Below the pieces are notes generated by a model. That model searched no databases, was not told the DNA's origin, and worked only from the letters and a program-made list of their open reading frames with translations. A stretch of DNA of 64,000 nucleotides from Massiliimalia sp964370215. GTDB taxonomy: Bacteria; Bacillota; Clostridia; Oscillospirales; Ruminococcaceae. The stretch lies in NCBI GenBank assembly GCA_964370215.1, contig CAYJIM010000005.1, positions 14,798 to 78,797 of the forward strand, in the 5' to 3' direction. The position numbers and the translations under genes were made by a program. How positions within the stretch are numbered: the first letter of the stretch is position 1; every line of letters begins with the position of its first letter. Below are positions 31,395 to 40,233 of this stretch, in pieces.

Positions 31395-31516
31395 GGGGGA
31401 TTTTTTATCGTAAAATCTCCCTCTTTCAAAACAATTCACCGGATTGTTTTGAAAGTCACCCTCTGAATACTCTTTGACGTATTCAAGACCGTGGGACACC
31501 GTCCCACCCCCTGCCA
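31395..31516 (-). repeat. Dispersed intergenic repeat, family 1 (four-stem variant, reversed)
   Basis: Stems GGGGGATTTT/AAAATCTCCC, TTTCAAAACAAT/ATTGTTTTGAAA, GAATAC/GTATTC and GTGGGACACCGTCCCAC. Counterpart of the copies at 1999 and 13337. Confidence 0.7.
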
Positions 31517-31558
31517 GAGCTTCCAAAAATCTGCAAGTTGCGTTTTTTGGAAGCCCTG
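31510..31558 (+). repeat. Family 2 repeat fragment
   Basis: CCCTGCCAGAGCTTCC and AAAAATCTGCAAGTTGCG match the start of family 2 elements; then it closes with TTTTTTGGAAG, giving the stem CTTCCAAAAA/TTTTTGGAAG. The middle and the variable hairpin of the full element are missing. Confidence 0.6.
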
Positions 31559-31560
31559 AA

Positions 31561-31683
31561 GCAGTTTAGCATATGCCAAACTGCTTGAACGCTGACGCTT
31601 GAAAGTTGCCTAACGGCAAAAGACCTTGAGGCTTTGTCTCAAACACCACCACTTTTGAAAAAGTGGACAAAATTTTCATTTGC
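31561..31683 (+). repeat. Dispersed intergenic repeat, family 1
   Basis: Hairpin GCAGTTTAGC/GCCAAACTGC, shared block CTTGAACGCTGACGCTTGA, GTTGCC...GGCAA, TTGAGGCTTTGTCTCAA, CCACTTTTGAAAAAGTGG. After it a CGGGTTTCACCCG hairpin and a GCTACCGG family 3 piece reach the flavin reductase stop. Confidence 0.8.
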
Positions 31684-31758
31684 CCCTCGACTTTTCATTT
31701 TGTGCGATGAGTGCTCAGTCGGCAACAACTGCGGGTTTCACCCGCACGGTGCTACCGG

Positions 31759-32349
31759 CTATTTCCGGCGTGGAGGCTTTTTCTTTTTGGGCTTCTTTTT
31801 CACTGAGAACCCAAATGTCCCGATCTCTTTACCTACTTCATAATAGGTCCCGTGAGCAAAGGCTGCAAGTCCTGCGCGTTCGAGATGTAGTTTCCCCTGT
31901 TCGTCCAGTAGCGCATCATCCACCTGCACCGCTACAATGTCGGCAAAGAACAAATCATGGGTATCTCCCCCACGTTCCACGTGGGTGACACGACATTCCA
32001 GTTGCAACGGACTTTCCTTGATCATCGGTGCTGATACCGCCGATGCTGCGACAGCAGTCAACTTACAGTGTGCAAATTTATCCACATCCTTGCCCGAGCG
32101 CACCCCACAAAAATCAGCGGCAAACACCAAGTCGGTTGTTGTCAAATTGATGACAAATTCCCCCTGTTCCTTGATCATTTCATAAGAATATCTACTCGGC
32201 CGCACTGCAATGTAAGTCTTTGCAGGCTTTGTGTTGAGAATCCCCGTCCAAGCAATGGTCAAAACATTCGGCTTTTCGACCGTCCCACAGGATACCATCA
32301 CCGGCGGTAGTGGTGCCAACAAGGCGCCACCTTTCCAAATTGTTTTCAT
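31759..32349 (-). CDS. Flavin reductase-like protein (FMN-binding split barrel)
   Basis: 196 residues. Typical stretches of the flavin reductase-like family: PLPPVMVSCGTVEKPNVLTIAW, KTYIAVRPSRYSYEMI, GEFVINLTT, DFCGVRSGKDVDKF and ESPLQLECRV; GDTHDLFFADIVAVQVDD follows. Such proteins bind FMN and either reduce flavins or act as small electron carriers. A very basic Lys/Pro tail (KKKPKKKKPPRRK) ends the protein and borders a repeat. Single gene; physiological partner unknown. Confidence 0.85.
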   Translation of the reverse strand: MKTIWKGGALLAPLPPVMVSCGTVEKPNVLTIAWTGILNTKPAKTYIAVRPSRYSYEMIKEQGEFVINLTTTDLVFAADFCGVRSGKDVDKFAHCKLTAVAASAVSAPMIKESPLQLECRVTHVERGGDTHDLFFADIVAVQVDDALLDEQGKLHLERAGLAAFAHGTYYEVGKEIGTFGFSVKKKPKKKKPPRRK

Positions 32350-32456
32350 ACTCGCTCCCCTTTGTTTGATTGTTTCTTTTTTACCATCTTATCATACTAT
32401 GAAAAGAAAGTCTACAAAAAGAAAAGCGGTGGTTCACATGCCACCGCTTCAGCGTA

Positions 32457-33587
32457 TCAAAAAAGCCGGATGTCCCCATACTTTGCCATATAGGCATAAA
32501 GCGGGGAAATGCGGTTGAGAATCCATTGGTCGACCATCGCATTGTAAAGCCCTTTATTGTGCACCGGTCCATGAGCTTCGCCACGCAAAAATTGCATGGC
32601 TATGGTCGTTCCCTCATGTCGGGTGCTGGACAAAATAAGGTGTCCGCCCATATCCTCCACCAACTGCTTGGCAAGGTATAGCCCCAATCCCAAATGCGCC
32701 TCTGCGTCCTCGCCCTCTGAGAAAAAAGGGGTGAAGGCTTGATGTTTGATATGATCCTGCATACCGTTGCCACTATCTTTCACTGTGATGGTCACCATCG
32801 TTTCACTTTGACTGACTGAGACATCAGGCGGCCCTTCCTCCAAACTGTGTGCCAACGCATTGTCCAACAGATTGAGCAGCACAATCATCAGCTTGTAGTG
32901 ATCAAGGTAAAGCCACACCTGTTCGGTATCGCTTTGAAATGCAATGGCCGAGCGCTTACGCTTGATCAAAAAATTCACCTGCTGTATCAAAGAGGCAGTC
33001 GCTTCACTGACATCCATCCACTCCATGGCATAGGTCTGACTCCCATTTTGCACCCGCAAATATTCATTGAGGTTGGTTGTCGCCTTCATCATCATATGGC
33101 AATTTCTTGAAATATTGTTGAGCAGTGCCATTTCCTCAAAGCAACCGGTACGATCCAACGTATGCGAAAGAGGGGTCAAGGCATTGAAGATGTGAAACAA
33201 GCCATCTCGATACACCTCGCCGATCGGCAATAGCCGATTGGACGTGACGACCGGTGGAGTGATGTCCTGTGCCAAGAACAAGTGCCAGATGAAGTACCTT
33301 TTTTCGCCCTCTGCAAACACACAGATTTCCACATCAAACTTCATACTATAATAGGGCAATGCCATCCGCAAGGGTGGATCTAATTCCTCTAGCGTTTCAC
33401 ATCGTTTCCACAACAGCGATTGACCGGCAAAGCGGTGTTTCATACAGTCCCCTATCTCAAACACAATCGGACAGTGCTCTGCGGCGCGATGAGAACACCA
33501 AACCACTTGGTGATTTTCATCACAAATCAGCGTGTGCACTGGCAAGTTTTCAAACAATGTGGTCATTTTAATAAATGATTGTCCCAA
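32457..33587 (-). CDS. Orphan sensor histidine kinase with PAS-like N-terminus
   Basis: 376 residues, soluble. The N-terminus (ENLPVHTLICDENHQVVWCS) looks like a PAS fold; the dimerisation helix contains FHIFNALTPLSHTL, where the His before NALTPL is the likely phosphoacceptor. The ATPase domain has N box LLNLLDNALAHS, G1 VKDSGNGM and G2 HLGLGLYLAK. The end (about 45 residues after the ATPase fold) is not recognised. TTG start at 33587, 6 bases after AGGAGG; ATG eight codons later is the alternative. No response regulator is adjacent. Confidence 0.78.
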   Translation of the reverse strand: MGQSFIKMTTLFENLPVHTLICDENHQVVWCSHRAAEHCPIVFEIGDCMKHRFAGQSLLWKRCETLEELDPPLRMALPYYSMKFDVEICVFAEGEKRYFIWHLFLAQDITPPVVTSNRLLPIGEVYRDGLFHIFNALTPLSHTLDRTGCFEEMALLNNISRNCHMMMKATTNLNEYLRVQNGSQTYAMEWMDVSEATASLIQQVNFLIKRKRSAIAFQSDTEQVWLYLDHYKLMIVLLNLLDNALAHSLEEGPPDVSVSQSETMVTITVKDSGNGMQDHIKHQAFTPFFSEGEDAEAHLGLGLYLAKQLVEDMGGHLILSSTRHEGTTIAMQFLRGEAHGPVHNKGLYNAMVDQWILNRISPLYAYMAKYGDIRLF

Positions 33588-33809
33588 ACGCCTCCTCCTT
33601 TCTCTAATTTGTCTATATTTTGCTTACCTCACCCTTATTATATGTTCTTTTTTTCAAAATGTAAAGGATTTTTTCTATATTTTTCGACGTTAATCGATGT
33701 TTTTCGACAATTTGAAATTATTTTCGCACAAAGATTTTCTGTTTCAAATAAAAAATTGCCTCGACTTTATGAAAAATTTTAAAATAATGGTTAAATTTGT
33801 ATCAAACTA

Positions 33810-33838
33810 TTGAATTTCGCCGCCAAATGGTGTAGAAT
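33810..33838 (+). promoter_or_regulatory. Promoter of gap
   Basis: TTGAAT (33810-33815), 17-base spacer, TAGAAT (33833-33838). The 220 bases further upstream are AT-rich without features. Confidence 0.55.
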
Positions 33839-33870
33839 AAGAGTATCAAAATTTTTGGAGGTTTTACATT

Positions 33871-34887
33871 ATGGCAGTTAAAGTAGCAATCAACGGCTTT
33901 GGTCGCATTGGTCGTCTGGCTTTCAGACAAATGTTCGGGGCAGAAGGGTATGAAATCGTTGCAATCAACGATTTGACCGCACCGAAAATGCTCGCTCACC
34001 TTTTGAAATACGATACCGCACAAGGCAGATATGCTTTGGGTGATACCGTTGTTGCAAAAGAAGAATCCATCGTAGTTGATGGCAAAGAAATCAGAATCTA
34101 CTCCCAAAGAAACGCTGCAGATCTCCCTTGGGGCGACCTCGGTGTTGACGTTGTTTTGGAATGCACCGGTTTTTACTGCTCGCAAGAAAAATCGCAAGCA
34201 CACATCGATGCAGGGGCTAAAAAAGTTGTTATCTCCGCACCGGCTGATGCACAAACCAAAACTGTTGTTTTCAGCGTAAATGAAGACATCCTTTCTGCAG
34301 AAGACACCATCATTTCTGCTGCTTCCTGCACCACCAACTGCTTGGCACCGATGGCAAACACCTTGAACAACTATGCCACCATCCAAAGCGGTATCATGTC
34401 CACTATCCATGCTTACACCGGCGACCAAATGATCTTGGACGGCCCTCACTCCAAAGGCGACCTTCGTCGTGCACGTGCTGGCGCTGCTAACATCGTTCCA
34501 AACTCCACCGGTGCTGCAAAAGCAATCGGCTTGGTTATTCCGGAATTGAACGGCAAATTGATCGGTTCCGCACAACGTGTACCGGTTCCAACAGGTTCTA
34601 CCACCATCTTGGTAGCTGTTGTCAAAGGTAAAGACGTTTCTGTTGCTGGCATCAATGCTGCAATGAAAGCTGCTTCCTCTGCTTCCTTCGGCTACACCGA
34701 AGAAGAACTCGTTTCTTCCGACATCATCGGCATCACCTACGGTTCCTTGTTCGATGCAACTCAAACAATGGTTACCCCAATCGGCGATGACCTGTACCAA
34801 GTTCAAGTTGTTTCCTGGTACGACAACGAAAACTCCTACACAAGCCAAATGGTTCGCACCATCAAATACTTTGCTGAACTTGCATAA
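33871..34887 (+). CDS. gap: Glyceraldehyde-3-phosphate dehydrogenase
   Basis: 338 residues, glycolytic (glyceraldehyde-3-phosphate plus NAD and phosphate to 1,3-bisphosphoglycerate). NAD-binding INGFGRIGRLAFR with Asp in AINDLT (NAD rather than NADP preference), catalytic Cys in SAASCTTNCLAP, catalytic His in TIHAYTGDQ, then RARAGAANIVPNSTGAAKAI, and the C-terminal WYDNENSYTSQMVRT. Codons are strongly biased as in highly expressed genes. It has its own promoter and terminator. An opposite-strand frame of 370 codons is a shadow of this bias. Confidence 0.97.
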   Translation: MAVKVAINGFGRIGRLAFRQMFGAEGYEIVAINDLTAPKMLAHLLKYDTAQGRYALGDTVVAKEESIVVDGKEIRIYSQRNAADLPWGDLGVDVVLECTGFYCSQEKSQAHIDAGAKKVVISAPADAQTKTVVFSVNEDILSAEDTIISAASCTTNCLAPMANTLNNYATIQSGIMSTIHAYTGDQMILDGPHSKGDLRRARAGAANIVPNSTGAAKAIGLVIPELNGKLIGSAQRVPVPTGSTTILVAVVKGKDVSVAGINAAMKAASSASFGYTEEELVSSDIIGITYGSLFDATQTMVTPIGDDLYQVQVVSWYDNENSYTSQMVRTIKYFAELA

Positions 34888-34912
34888 GTAATCGGCTTTA
34901 CCGAGTACAATC

Positions 34913-34944
34913 AAGCGGTTACCTCACGGTAACCGCTTTTTTAT
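34913..34944 (+). terminator. Terminator of gap
   Basis: An 11-bp stem, AAGCGGTTACC and GGTAACCGCTT, followed by TTTTTT. Confidence 0.85.
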
Positions 34945-34967
34945 TTGATCAGATAGGAGAAGACAAC

Positions 34968-35891
34968 ATGACTGTTACACTGCAAAACATCCAAAAGTCA
35001 TTCGGTGACAAACAAGTACTCACTGACATCAATCTCACCGCCACAAGTGGTAGGGCACTTGGGTTGCTTGGGCGCAATGGTGCTGGCAAAACCACGACCA
35101 TTCGCATTTTGATGAACGTTTTCGGTGCCGATAACGGTGATATTCTTATCGACGGTGTGGCACCGAACTATAAAAAACTATGCATTGGTTATCTACCGGA
35201 AGAGCGCGGCCTCTACCCCAAACGAAAAATCATCGACCAACTGGTCTACTTTACCGAGCTGAAAGGGATGTCCCGTAAAAAAGCCGTACAATCGGTGGAT
35301 TACTGGTTGACACGTCTTGGCATGATGGAACACCGGGGCAAATTGCTCAGTACCCTGTCAAAGGGCAACCAACAAAAAATCCAACTGATCACCGCCATTG
35401 CTTGTGACCCTGACATTGTCATTTTAGACGAACCCTTTTCCGGCCTTGACCCTGTCAACGCTATGCTCTTAAAAGATGTGGTAAACGAATTGATTGCTAA
35501 TGATAAAGTGGTGCTCTTTTCCAGCCATCAGATGAATTACATTGAAGAATTTTGTTCGGACATTGTCATTTTGCACCAAGGTAAAGTAGTGCTTTCAGGG
35601 GCCCTTCAGGACATCATTCGGGCCTATCCACGCAATAAACTTGTGGTTTCCTCTGCACAAAATGATGAGATTGCCAAGCAGTTGGTTCTGCCCTTTACCC
35701 GAGATAAAGAGGATTTGATCCTCACACTCCCCAGTGCTTCGGATAAAGCTGCCGCCATGCGCCAGTTGACGGAGCATTACGATATCGATGCGGTACGGGT
35801 ATTTGAACCCTCTTTAAATGATATTTTTGTCGAATACACCAAGGACAGCGACATGGATGACACCGCATCGCAAGAGGAGGTGTCGGCATGA
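34968..35891 (+). CDS. ABC exporter ATPase (NatA-like)
   Basis: 307 residues. Walker A GLLGRNGAGKTTTIRILM, signature loop LSKGNQQKIQLITAI, Walker B DIVILDEPFSGLDP and the His switch in FSSHQMNYIEE. The LSKGNQQK form and the about 80-residue C-terminal tail (with PSLNDIFVEYTK) are typical of the NatA group of drug/sodium exporters. Its stop overlaps the permease start by 4 bases (ATGA). The cargo cannot be told. Confidence 0.9.
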   Translation: MTVTLQNIQKSFGDKQVLTDINLTATSGRALGLLGRNGAGKTTTIRILMNVFGADNGDILIDGVAPNYKKLCIGYLPEERGLYPKRKIIDQLVYFTELKGMSRKKAVQSVDYWLTRLGMMEHRGKLLSTLSKGNQQKIQLITAIACDPDIVILDEPFSGLDPVNAMLLKDVVNELIANDKVVLFSSHQMNYIEEFCSDIVILHQGKVVLSGALQDIIRAYPRNKLVVSSAQNDEIAKQLVLPFTRDKEDLILTLPSASDKAAAMRQLTEHYDIDAVRVFEPSLNDIFVEYTKDSDMDDTASQEEVSA

Positions 35892-37147
35892 AACAATTTT
35901 CCACCATATTAAAATTTGAGTTGGCAAATTATCTGCGTAGCAAGGGCTTTTTAATTTTCACCATCCTTTTGGTCGTTGGCATGGCACTGCTGTTGTTTTC
36001 CCCACGTTACCTGCCGTTTTTAGGGGAATTGTTTACAGGCGACGGGGATGAAACTACGCCATCCACGTCGACCTCTTTACTCGTTCACAGTGAAACCGAG
36101 GATGCCGAAACGGTGTACAATTATTTGGTCACACAATTGCAACCGCTGGGCTATGAGGTGGTTTCCGGCGATTACAGCGTTGAGGAAATGACTGCATTGA
36201 TCGATGAGCAAGCATATGACCGTGGGTTGTACCTCCAAAGCCTCACCGCGTACACCAGTGTTGTCAAGGATACACAGCTTGGCAGTGCGGACGGCGTGGT
36301 CATTCAGGAGGTACTGTCCAGTTACTATGCGGTGCAGACATTGTCGGCCTATCAAGTGCCTGCCACAACAATTACGACCGTACTCACCCCGCCGCTAGAG
36401 GAAACGGTTATCCAAACAGGGGTCAACCAGTCGGACAACTTCTTTTACACCTACGCACTCATCATGCTGTTGTACATCGCCATCTTGTTGTATGGGCAGT
36501 ATGTGGTATCGAGTGTGGTCGTCGAGAAAACGTCACGTGCCATGGAAGTGCTCGTCACCAGTGCACGTGCCACCTCCTTTATGTTTGCAAAGGTGCTGAG
36601 TGCCGGCATTGCAGGGCTTTGTCAATTGACGTTGGTGTTGGGGAGCGCTTTTCTGTTCTTTCAACTCAACGCCTCCTATTGGGAAAATGACCCCATCATC
36701 CAGTCGCTGTTCAACATGCCACTCTGGATCATCGGGTTGATGCTCGTGTTCTTCCTCTGCGGCTTTTTTATGTATGCCTTTCTGTTTGGTGCGGCAGGCT
36801 CGCTTGTCAACAAATTGGAGGATATGAACACCGTCATTTCTCCGGTCATGCTCTGCTTTATCGCATCATTTTTCATCACGCTATTTTCGATGGTATCCGG
36901 CAACGTCGACAGTATTTGGATGGTGGTCTGCTCCTATATTCCGCTGACGTCGCCACTCGCGATGTTCGCAAGGGTGGCGATGAGCGACGTGCCCGCCTAT
37001 GAAGTTGCCATTTCAGTCGGTATTTTACTGCTGTCCATCTGGTTCACCGGTTGGATCGGCGGCAAAATCTACCGTGTCGGCGTACTACTGTACGGCAACA
37101 AACCAAGCCTCTTCGCCGCCTTAAAACTCGTTTTGACCCATAAATAA
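35888..37147 (+). CDS. ABC exporter permease (NatB-like, ABC-2 type)
   Basis: 419 residues. First membrane segment at about 17-38, a large extracytoplasmic domain of about 150 residues, then five more membrane segments. The stretch YGQYVVSSVVVEKTSRAMEV with VTSARATSFMFAKV is characteristic of NatB-like ABC-2 permeases. Translationally coupled to the ATPase; the two genes form a complete exporter without a regulator alongside. Confidence 0.88.
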   Translation: MKQFSTILKFELANYLRSKGFLIFTILLVVGMALLLFSPRYLPFLGELFTGDGDETTPSTSTSLLVHSETEDAETVYNYLVTQLQPLGYEVVSGDYSVEEMTALIDEQAYDRGLYLQSLTAYTSVVKDTQLGSADGVVIQEVLSSYYAVQTLSAYQVPATTITTVLTPPLEETVIQTGVNQSDNFFYTYALIMLLYIAILLYGQYVVSSVVVEKTSRAMEVLVTSARATSFMFAKVLSAGIAGLCQLTLVLGSAFLFFQLNASYWENDPIIQSLFNMPLWIIGLMLVFFLCGFFMYAFLFGAAGSLVNKLEDMNTVISPVMLCFIASFFITLFSMVSGNVDSIWMVVCSYIPLTSPLAMFARVAMSDVPAYEVAISVGILLLSIWFTGWIGGKIYRVGVLLYGNKPSLFAALKLVLTHK

Positions 37148-37203
37148 TAACCGGTTTACCACCTACAAACCCAAGCAAAAACCCACAAGTTACAGTGACA
37201 ACA

Positions 37204-37242
37204 ACAAAAGAGATGAGCAAAAAAACTGCTCATCTCTTTTGT
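37204..37242 (+). terminator. Terminator of the ABC exporter operon
   Basis: A 16-bp perfect stem, ACAAAAGAGATGAGCA and its complement, about 57 bases after the permease stop. Confidence 0.75.
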
Positions 37243-37308
37243 CTTTGTTGGATAGCGGACATGGTAAGACGAGGCCACAACACCAACACGCACTCTCCGA
37301 TCACAAAA

Positions 37309-37431
37309 CAGGCATTCGGAAAAACCCGAATGCCTGAAAACGCTGACGCTTGATCGTTGCCTGTCGGCAATTAAGGTCGTGGGACACCGTCCCACACCCT
37401 GCAACTTTTTGAAAAAAGTTGATTAAAACGT
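37309..37431 (+). repeat. Dispersed intergenic repeat, family 1
   Basis: First hairpin CAGGCATTCGG/CCGAATGCCTG, then AAAACGCTGACGCTTGATC, GTTGCCTGTCGGCAA, GTGGGACACCGTCCCAC and CAACTTTTTGAAAAAAGTTG. The first hairpin is unrelated in sequence to those of other copies, but pairs perfectly. Confidence 0.8.
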
Positions 37432-37454
37432 TATGACAGAATCCTATTACTATT

Positions 37455-37600
37455 GTGCGGTAGGGACGACCTTTGGTCGTCCGTGTGTTGCTCTGGATGA
37501 CGGATGGATCAAGACCCACCCCTACAAATCCCCGTTTGCCTTGTGCGGTAGGGGCGATTCACGAATCGCCCGCAATATCCGCCGGTGTTACCGGTTTCGT
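37455..37600. repeat. Two family 3 palindromes
   Basis: TGCGGTAGGGACGACCTTTG with its GGTCGTCC arm, and TGCGGTAGGGGCGATTCACG with its AATCGCCC arm: the same leader with different palindromic cores, about 85 bases apart, followed by a CCGGTGTTACCGG hairpin next to the FGGY kinase stop. Confidence 0.65.
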
Positions 37601-37604
37601 TCTC

Positions 37605-39209
37605 TTAATTGTGGAAGTTGGTGATGGCGGATTTTTCAATCGGCAACGCTTCGGTGTAGCGTGCCATGAAACTTTCAAAACCTGCTGTTTCGGGTGGGTT
37701 TGGCGGCAGGGTACTGCCGATACTGCCGTCAAATACACGGTTTGTGAGGTAGTCTGCCAAGGACTGCTCCTCTTTTTTATCCACCAAGTAAGCTGCCAGT
37801 AGCGCCATGCCCCAAGCACCACCTTCGCCGGCAGTTTCCATCACACTAATCGGGGTTTCCAGCGCACTTGCCATCATCTGTTGTCCGACCCCTTTTGCCT
37901 TGAAAAATCCCCCATGACCATAAAGGGTATCTACTTGCACTTGCTCTGCAAACAGCATGTCCATGCCCAGCTTCAAGGTCGCAATGGCGGAATAAATTTG
38001 GGTTCTGGCAAAGTTCGGGAAGGTAAAATGGGCATCGGGGAGTCGTGCAAACAGCGGTCGCCCCTCTTCCATATAGGTGATTTGCTCACCCGAAAGGTAA
38101 TTGTAGGAAAGCAGTCCCCCACAGTCCACATCACCCTTCTGCGCCTCAAAAAATAGCGCATCCAATGCCTGTGGCATGGTGCAAGGGGTGCCGACTGCCG
38201 CTGAGAATTGGCAGAACAACGCCGCCCACGCATTGATGTCAGAGGTGCAGTTGTTGCAGTGTACCATCGCCACCGCTTCCCCTGTCGGTGTGGTGACAAG
38301 GTCAATTTCAGGATACACTTTAGAGAGTGGGCGTTCCAACACCGCCATCGCAAAGATGGACGTCCCTGCCGACACGTTTCCGGTGCGTACCCCCACGCTG
38401 TTGGTGGCGACCATGCCGGTTCCTGCATCCCCCTCCGGTGGGGCAAGCGGAATTCCTGCTTGCAATGCGCCGGTCGGGTCTAGCAACAATGCCCCCCCAG
38501 CTGTGAGCGTTCCTGCATTCTCCCCTGCTTTGAGGACAGTTGGTAAAATGTCCTTTGCGGTAAAGGAAAAGCCCTGTGGCGCGATGAGCTTGTCAAAGGT
38601 TGCAAGCATCCCTTCATCAAATTGGCAGGTCGCACTGTCAATGGGGAACATGCCCGACGCATCACCAACGCCAAGCACCTTTTGCCCTGTCAACTGCCAA
38701 TGCACATACCCTGCAAGAGTAGTGAGGTAAGCAACATCTTTGACATGATCTTCCCCATTTAAAATCGCCTGATAGAGGTGGGCGATGTTCCAACGCTGTG
38801 GAATGTTGAAGCCAAGTACCGTCGTCAGTGCATTCGCCGCCTGTTCGGTGTTGGTATTCCGCCAAGTGCGGAATGGAACAAGCAAGCGATCTTCTTTATT
38901 AAACACAAGATAGCCGTGCATCATCGCAGAAAAACCAATTGCTTTCAACGTCGTTAACTGTACACCATATTGTTGCAAAACATCCGCTTTGAGTTTGGCA
39001 AAACACTGTTGCACCCCTGTCCAAACCGCCTCAAGCGAATAGGTCCAAAGGCCGTCCACCAGCTGATTTTCCCAATCGTATCCACCCGATGCCAACGGTT
39101 TATGCTGATCATCCAACAATACTGCTTTGATGCGGGTAGAGCCAAGCTCCATTCCGACGACAGCTTGCCCCGATTCAAGATACGCTTTGATTTGTTCCAG
39201 TTCCATCAT
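37605..39209 (-). CDS. FGGY family carbohydrate kinase (xylulokinase/ribulokinase-like)
   Basis: 534 residues. Two-lobed sugar kinase: N-terminal VVGMELGSTRIKAVLLDD (ATP phosphate-binding strand), AIGFSAMMHGYLVF, GVGDASGMFPID, GDAGTGMVATNSV, GNVSAGTSIFAM and ISVMETAGEGGAWGMALLAAY (FGGY signature 2 region). It phosphorylates a sugar such as a ketopentose; the exact substrate is uncertain because no isomerase or epimerase gene is adjacent. ATG at 39209 follows AAAGGGG by 7 bases; the longer upstream frame has no ribosome site. Confidence 0.85.
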   Translation of the reverse strand: MMELEQIKAYLESGQAVVGMELGSTRIKAVLLDDQHKPLASGGYDWENQLVDGLWTYSLEAVWTGVQQCFAKLKADVLQQYGVQLTTLKAIGFSAMMHGYLVFNKEDRLLVPFRTWRNTNTEQAANALTTVLGFNIPQRWNIAHLYQAILNGEDHVKDVAYLTTLAGYVHWQLTGQKVLGVGDASGMFPIDSATCQFDEGMLATFDKLIAPQGFSFTAKDILPTVLKAGENAGTLTAGGALLLDPTGALQAGIPLAPPEGDAGTGMVATNSVGVRTGNVSAGTSIFAMAVLERPLSKVYPEIDLVTTPTGEAVAMVHCNNCTSDINAWAALFCQFSAAVGTPCTMPQALDALFFEAQKGDVDCGGLLSYNYLSGEQITYMEEGRPLFARLPDAHFTFPNFARTQIYSAIATLKLGMDMLFAEQVQVDTLYGHGGFFKAKGVGQQMMASALETPISVMETAGEGGAWGMALLAAYLVDKKEEQSLADYLTNRVFDGSIGSTLPPNPPETAGFESFMARYTEALPIEKSAITNFHN

Positions 39210-39445
39210 GATAAGTCCCCTTTCAGATTGTGTGCTGCTTAAAGCTATCTCTATCATAACCGATTCGTTGTTTATTTGCAATATGATCGCCACAAATTCA
39301 AGGTTGTATGTACAAATTTTGTTGAATGCGACGAATTTTTTCAAAATGATGTTGTCTATGATTGTAGCAGGATCTATCATAACAGATCTTGCTTTGTTGA
39401 ATCAATACCTCAACTCACAGCGATTGATTTAATTTACCAAATCTG

Positions 39446-39474
39446 TTGATTTTTTACCCTTCCTGTGTTATACT
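39446..39474 (+). promoter_or_regulatory. Promoter of the 131-residue membrane protein gene
   Basis: TTGATT (39446-39451), 17-base spacer, TATACT (39469-39474). Confidence 0.6.
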
Positions 39475-39503
39475 CCAATTAGAACTAGAAAGGAGTGTTT
39501 CCC

Positions 39504-39899
39504 ATGACCGCACTGAAAAAGACTTCATTTTTTCCCCTAAAAATTGTTGGCTATTTGATTCTCCCCTTAGCTTGTTCCTTCCTATTCAGCACCCTACTTC
39601 AGTACATTCAAGAGATGAGATTCAGCACCTATGATGGGTTTTATTATTTCCTTGGACTTGTTGTGACATTGGCGATGATTGTGGGTCTGATCTTTCTCAC
39701 GGCCTGGCTTTGCAGAATGTTGCAGTTTGAAAAGTTGTACTGGGTTTACAGCATTGCCTTTCCCATTGTTGCATTTTTGTATCTGTGGATTCGTGTGTTT
39801 GCCCAAATCGGTCGCATTCCGTCGGATCAGGAATATTTATTCCTCTGTATCACGGTGGGGATTTATCTGTTGGGGCTGTACAAAAAACCCATCCGATAG
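39504..39899 (+). CDS. Membrane protein of unknown function, 131 residues
   Basis: Four hydrophobic segments (about 14-33, 48-70, 78-98, 110-127) linked by short loops; short basic N- and C-termini. No family recognised. The ATG at 39504 lies 8 bases after AAAGGAG; the GTG at 39495 is part of that site. The last codons and the TAG are the first bases of an intergenic palindromic repeat (39894-39948), so the repeat provides the stop codon. Confidence 0.65.
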   Translation: MTALKKTSFFPLKIVGYLILPLACSFLFSTLLQYIQEMRFSTYDGFYYFLGLVVTLAMIVGLIFLTAWLCRMLQFEKLYWVYSIAFPIVAFLYLWIRVFAQIGRIPSDQEYLFLCITVGIYLLGLYKKPIR

Positions 39900-39948
39900 G
39901 GTGCCTATCCCTACAGCATCATACTTCAAGCAAGCAATGAATGTCGGA
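39894..39948 (+). repeat. 55-base sequence duplicated on both sides of the N gap (left copy)
   Basis: Identical over 55 bases to 40049-40103. Contains the GATAGGGTGCCTATC palindrome of the family 3 type. Most likely an assembly overlap, not a biological duplication. Confidence 0.85.
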
Positions 39949-40048
39949 NNNNNNNNNNNNNNNNNNNNNNNNNNNNNNNNNNNNNNNNNNNNNNNNNNNN
40001 NNNNNNNNNNNNNNNNNNNNNNNNNNNNNNNNNNNNNNNNNNNNNNNN
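39949..40048. other. Assembly gap (100 N)
   Basis: 100 N between two identical 55-base ends. The two contigs probably overlap and no sequence may be missing. Confidence 0.97.
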
Positions 40049-40170
40049 CGATAGGGTGCCTATCCCTACAGCATCATACTTCAAGCAAGCAATGAATGTC
40101 GGACACAGCAAGCCGTGTCCCTACAGATCCATACCGTAGGGGACGAGTCACCCGTCCCGAAATTTATCAT
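40049..40170. repeat. 55-base right copy plus family 3 palindromes
   Basis: After the duplicated 55 bases come CGGACACAGCAAGCCGTGTCC and GTAGGGGACGAGTCACCCGTCCC, both palindromic units with the CCCTAC/GTAGGG flank. No gene. Confidence 0.6.
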
Positions 40171-40208
40171 AAAAAACGTCTGTCGACCATGGTCGACAGA
40201 CGTTTTTT
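40171..40208. terminator. Terminator downstream of the penicillin-binding protein gene
   Basis: A perfect palindrome with two 18-base arms, AAAAAACGTCTGTCGACC and complement, 26 bases from the stop codon and usable in both directions. Confidence 0.8.
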
Positions 40209-40233
40209 TAATATATCCTAATGGGCGTTACAG

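Noticed and set aside
33802..34914. 370-codon open frame opposite gap
   Set aside because: Shadow of the strongly biased codons of gap; no ribosome site, Cys/Gly-rich composition without any fold pattern.
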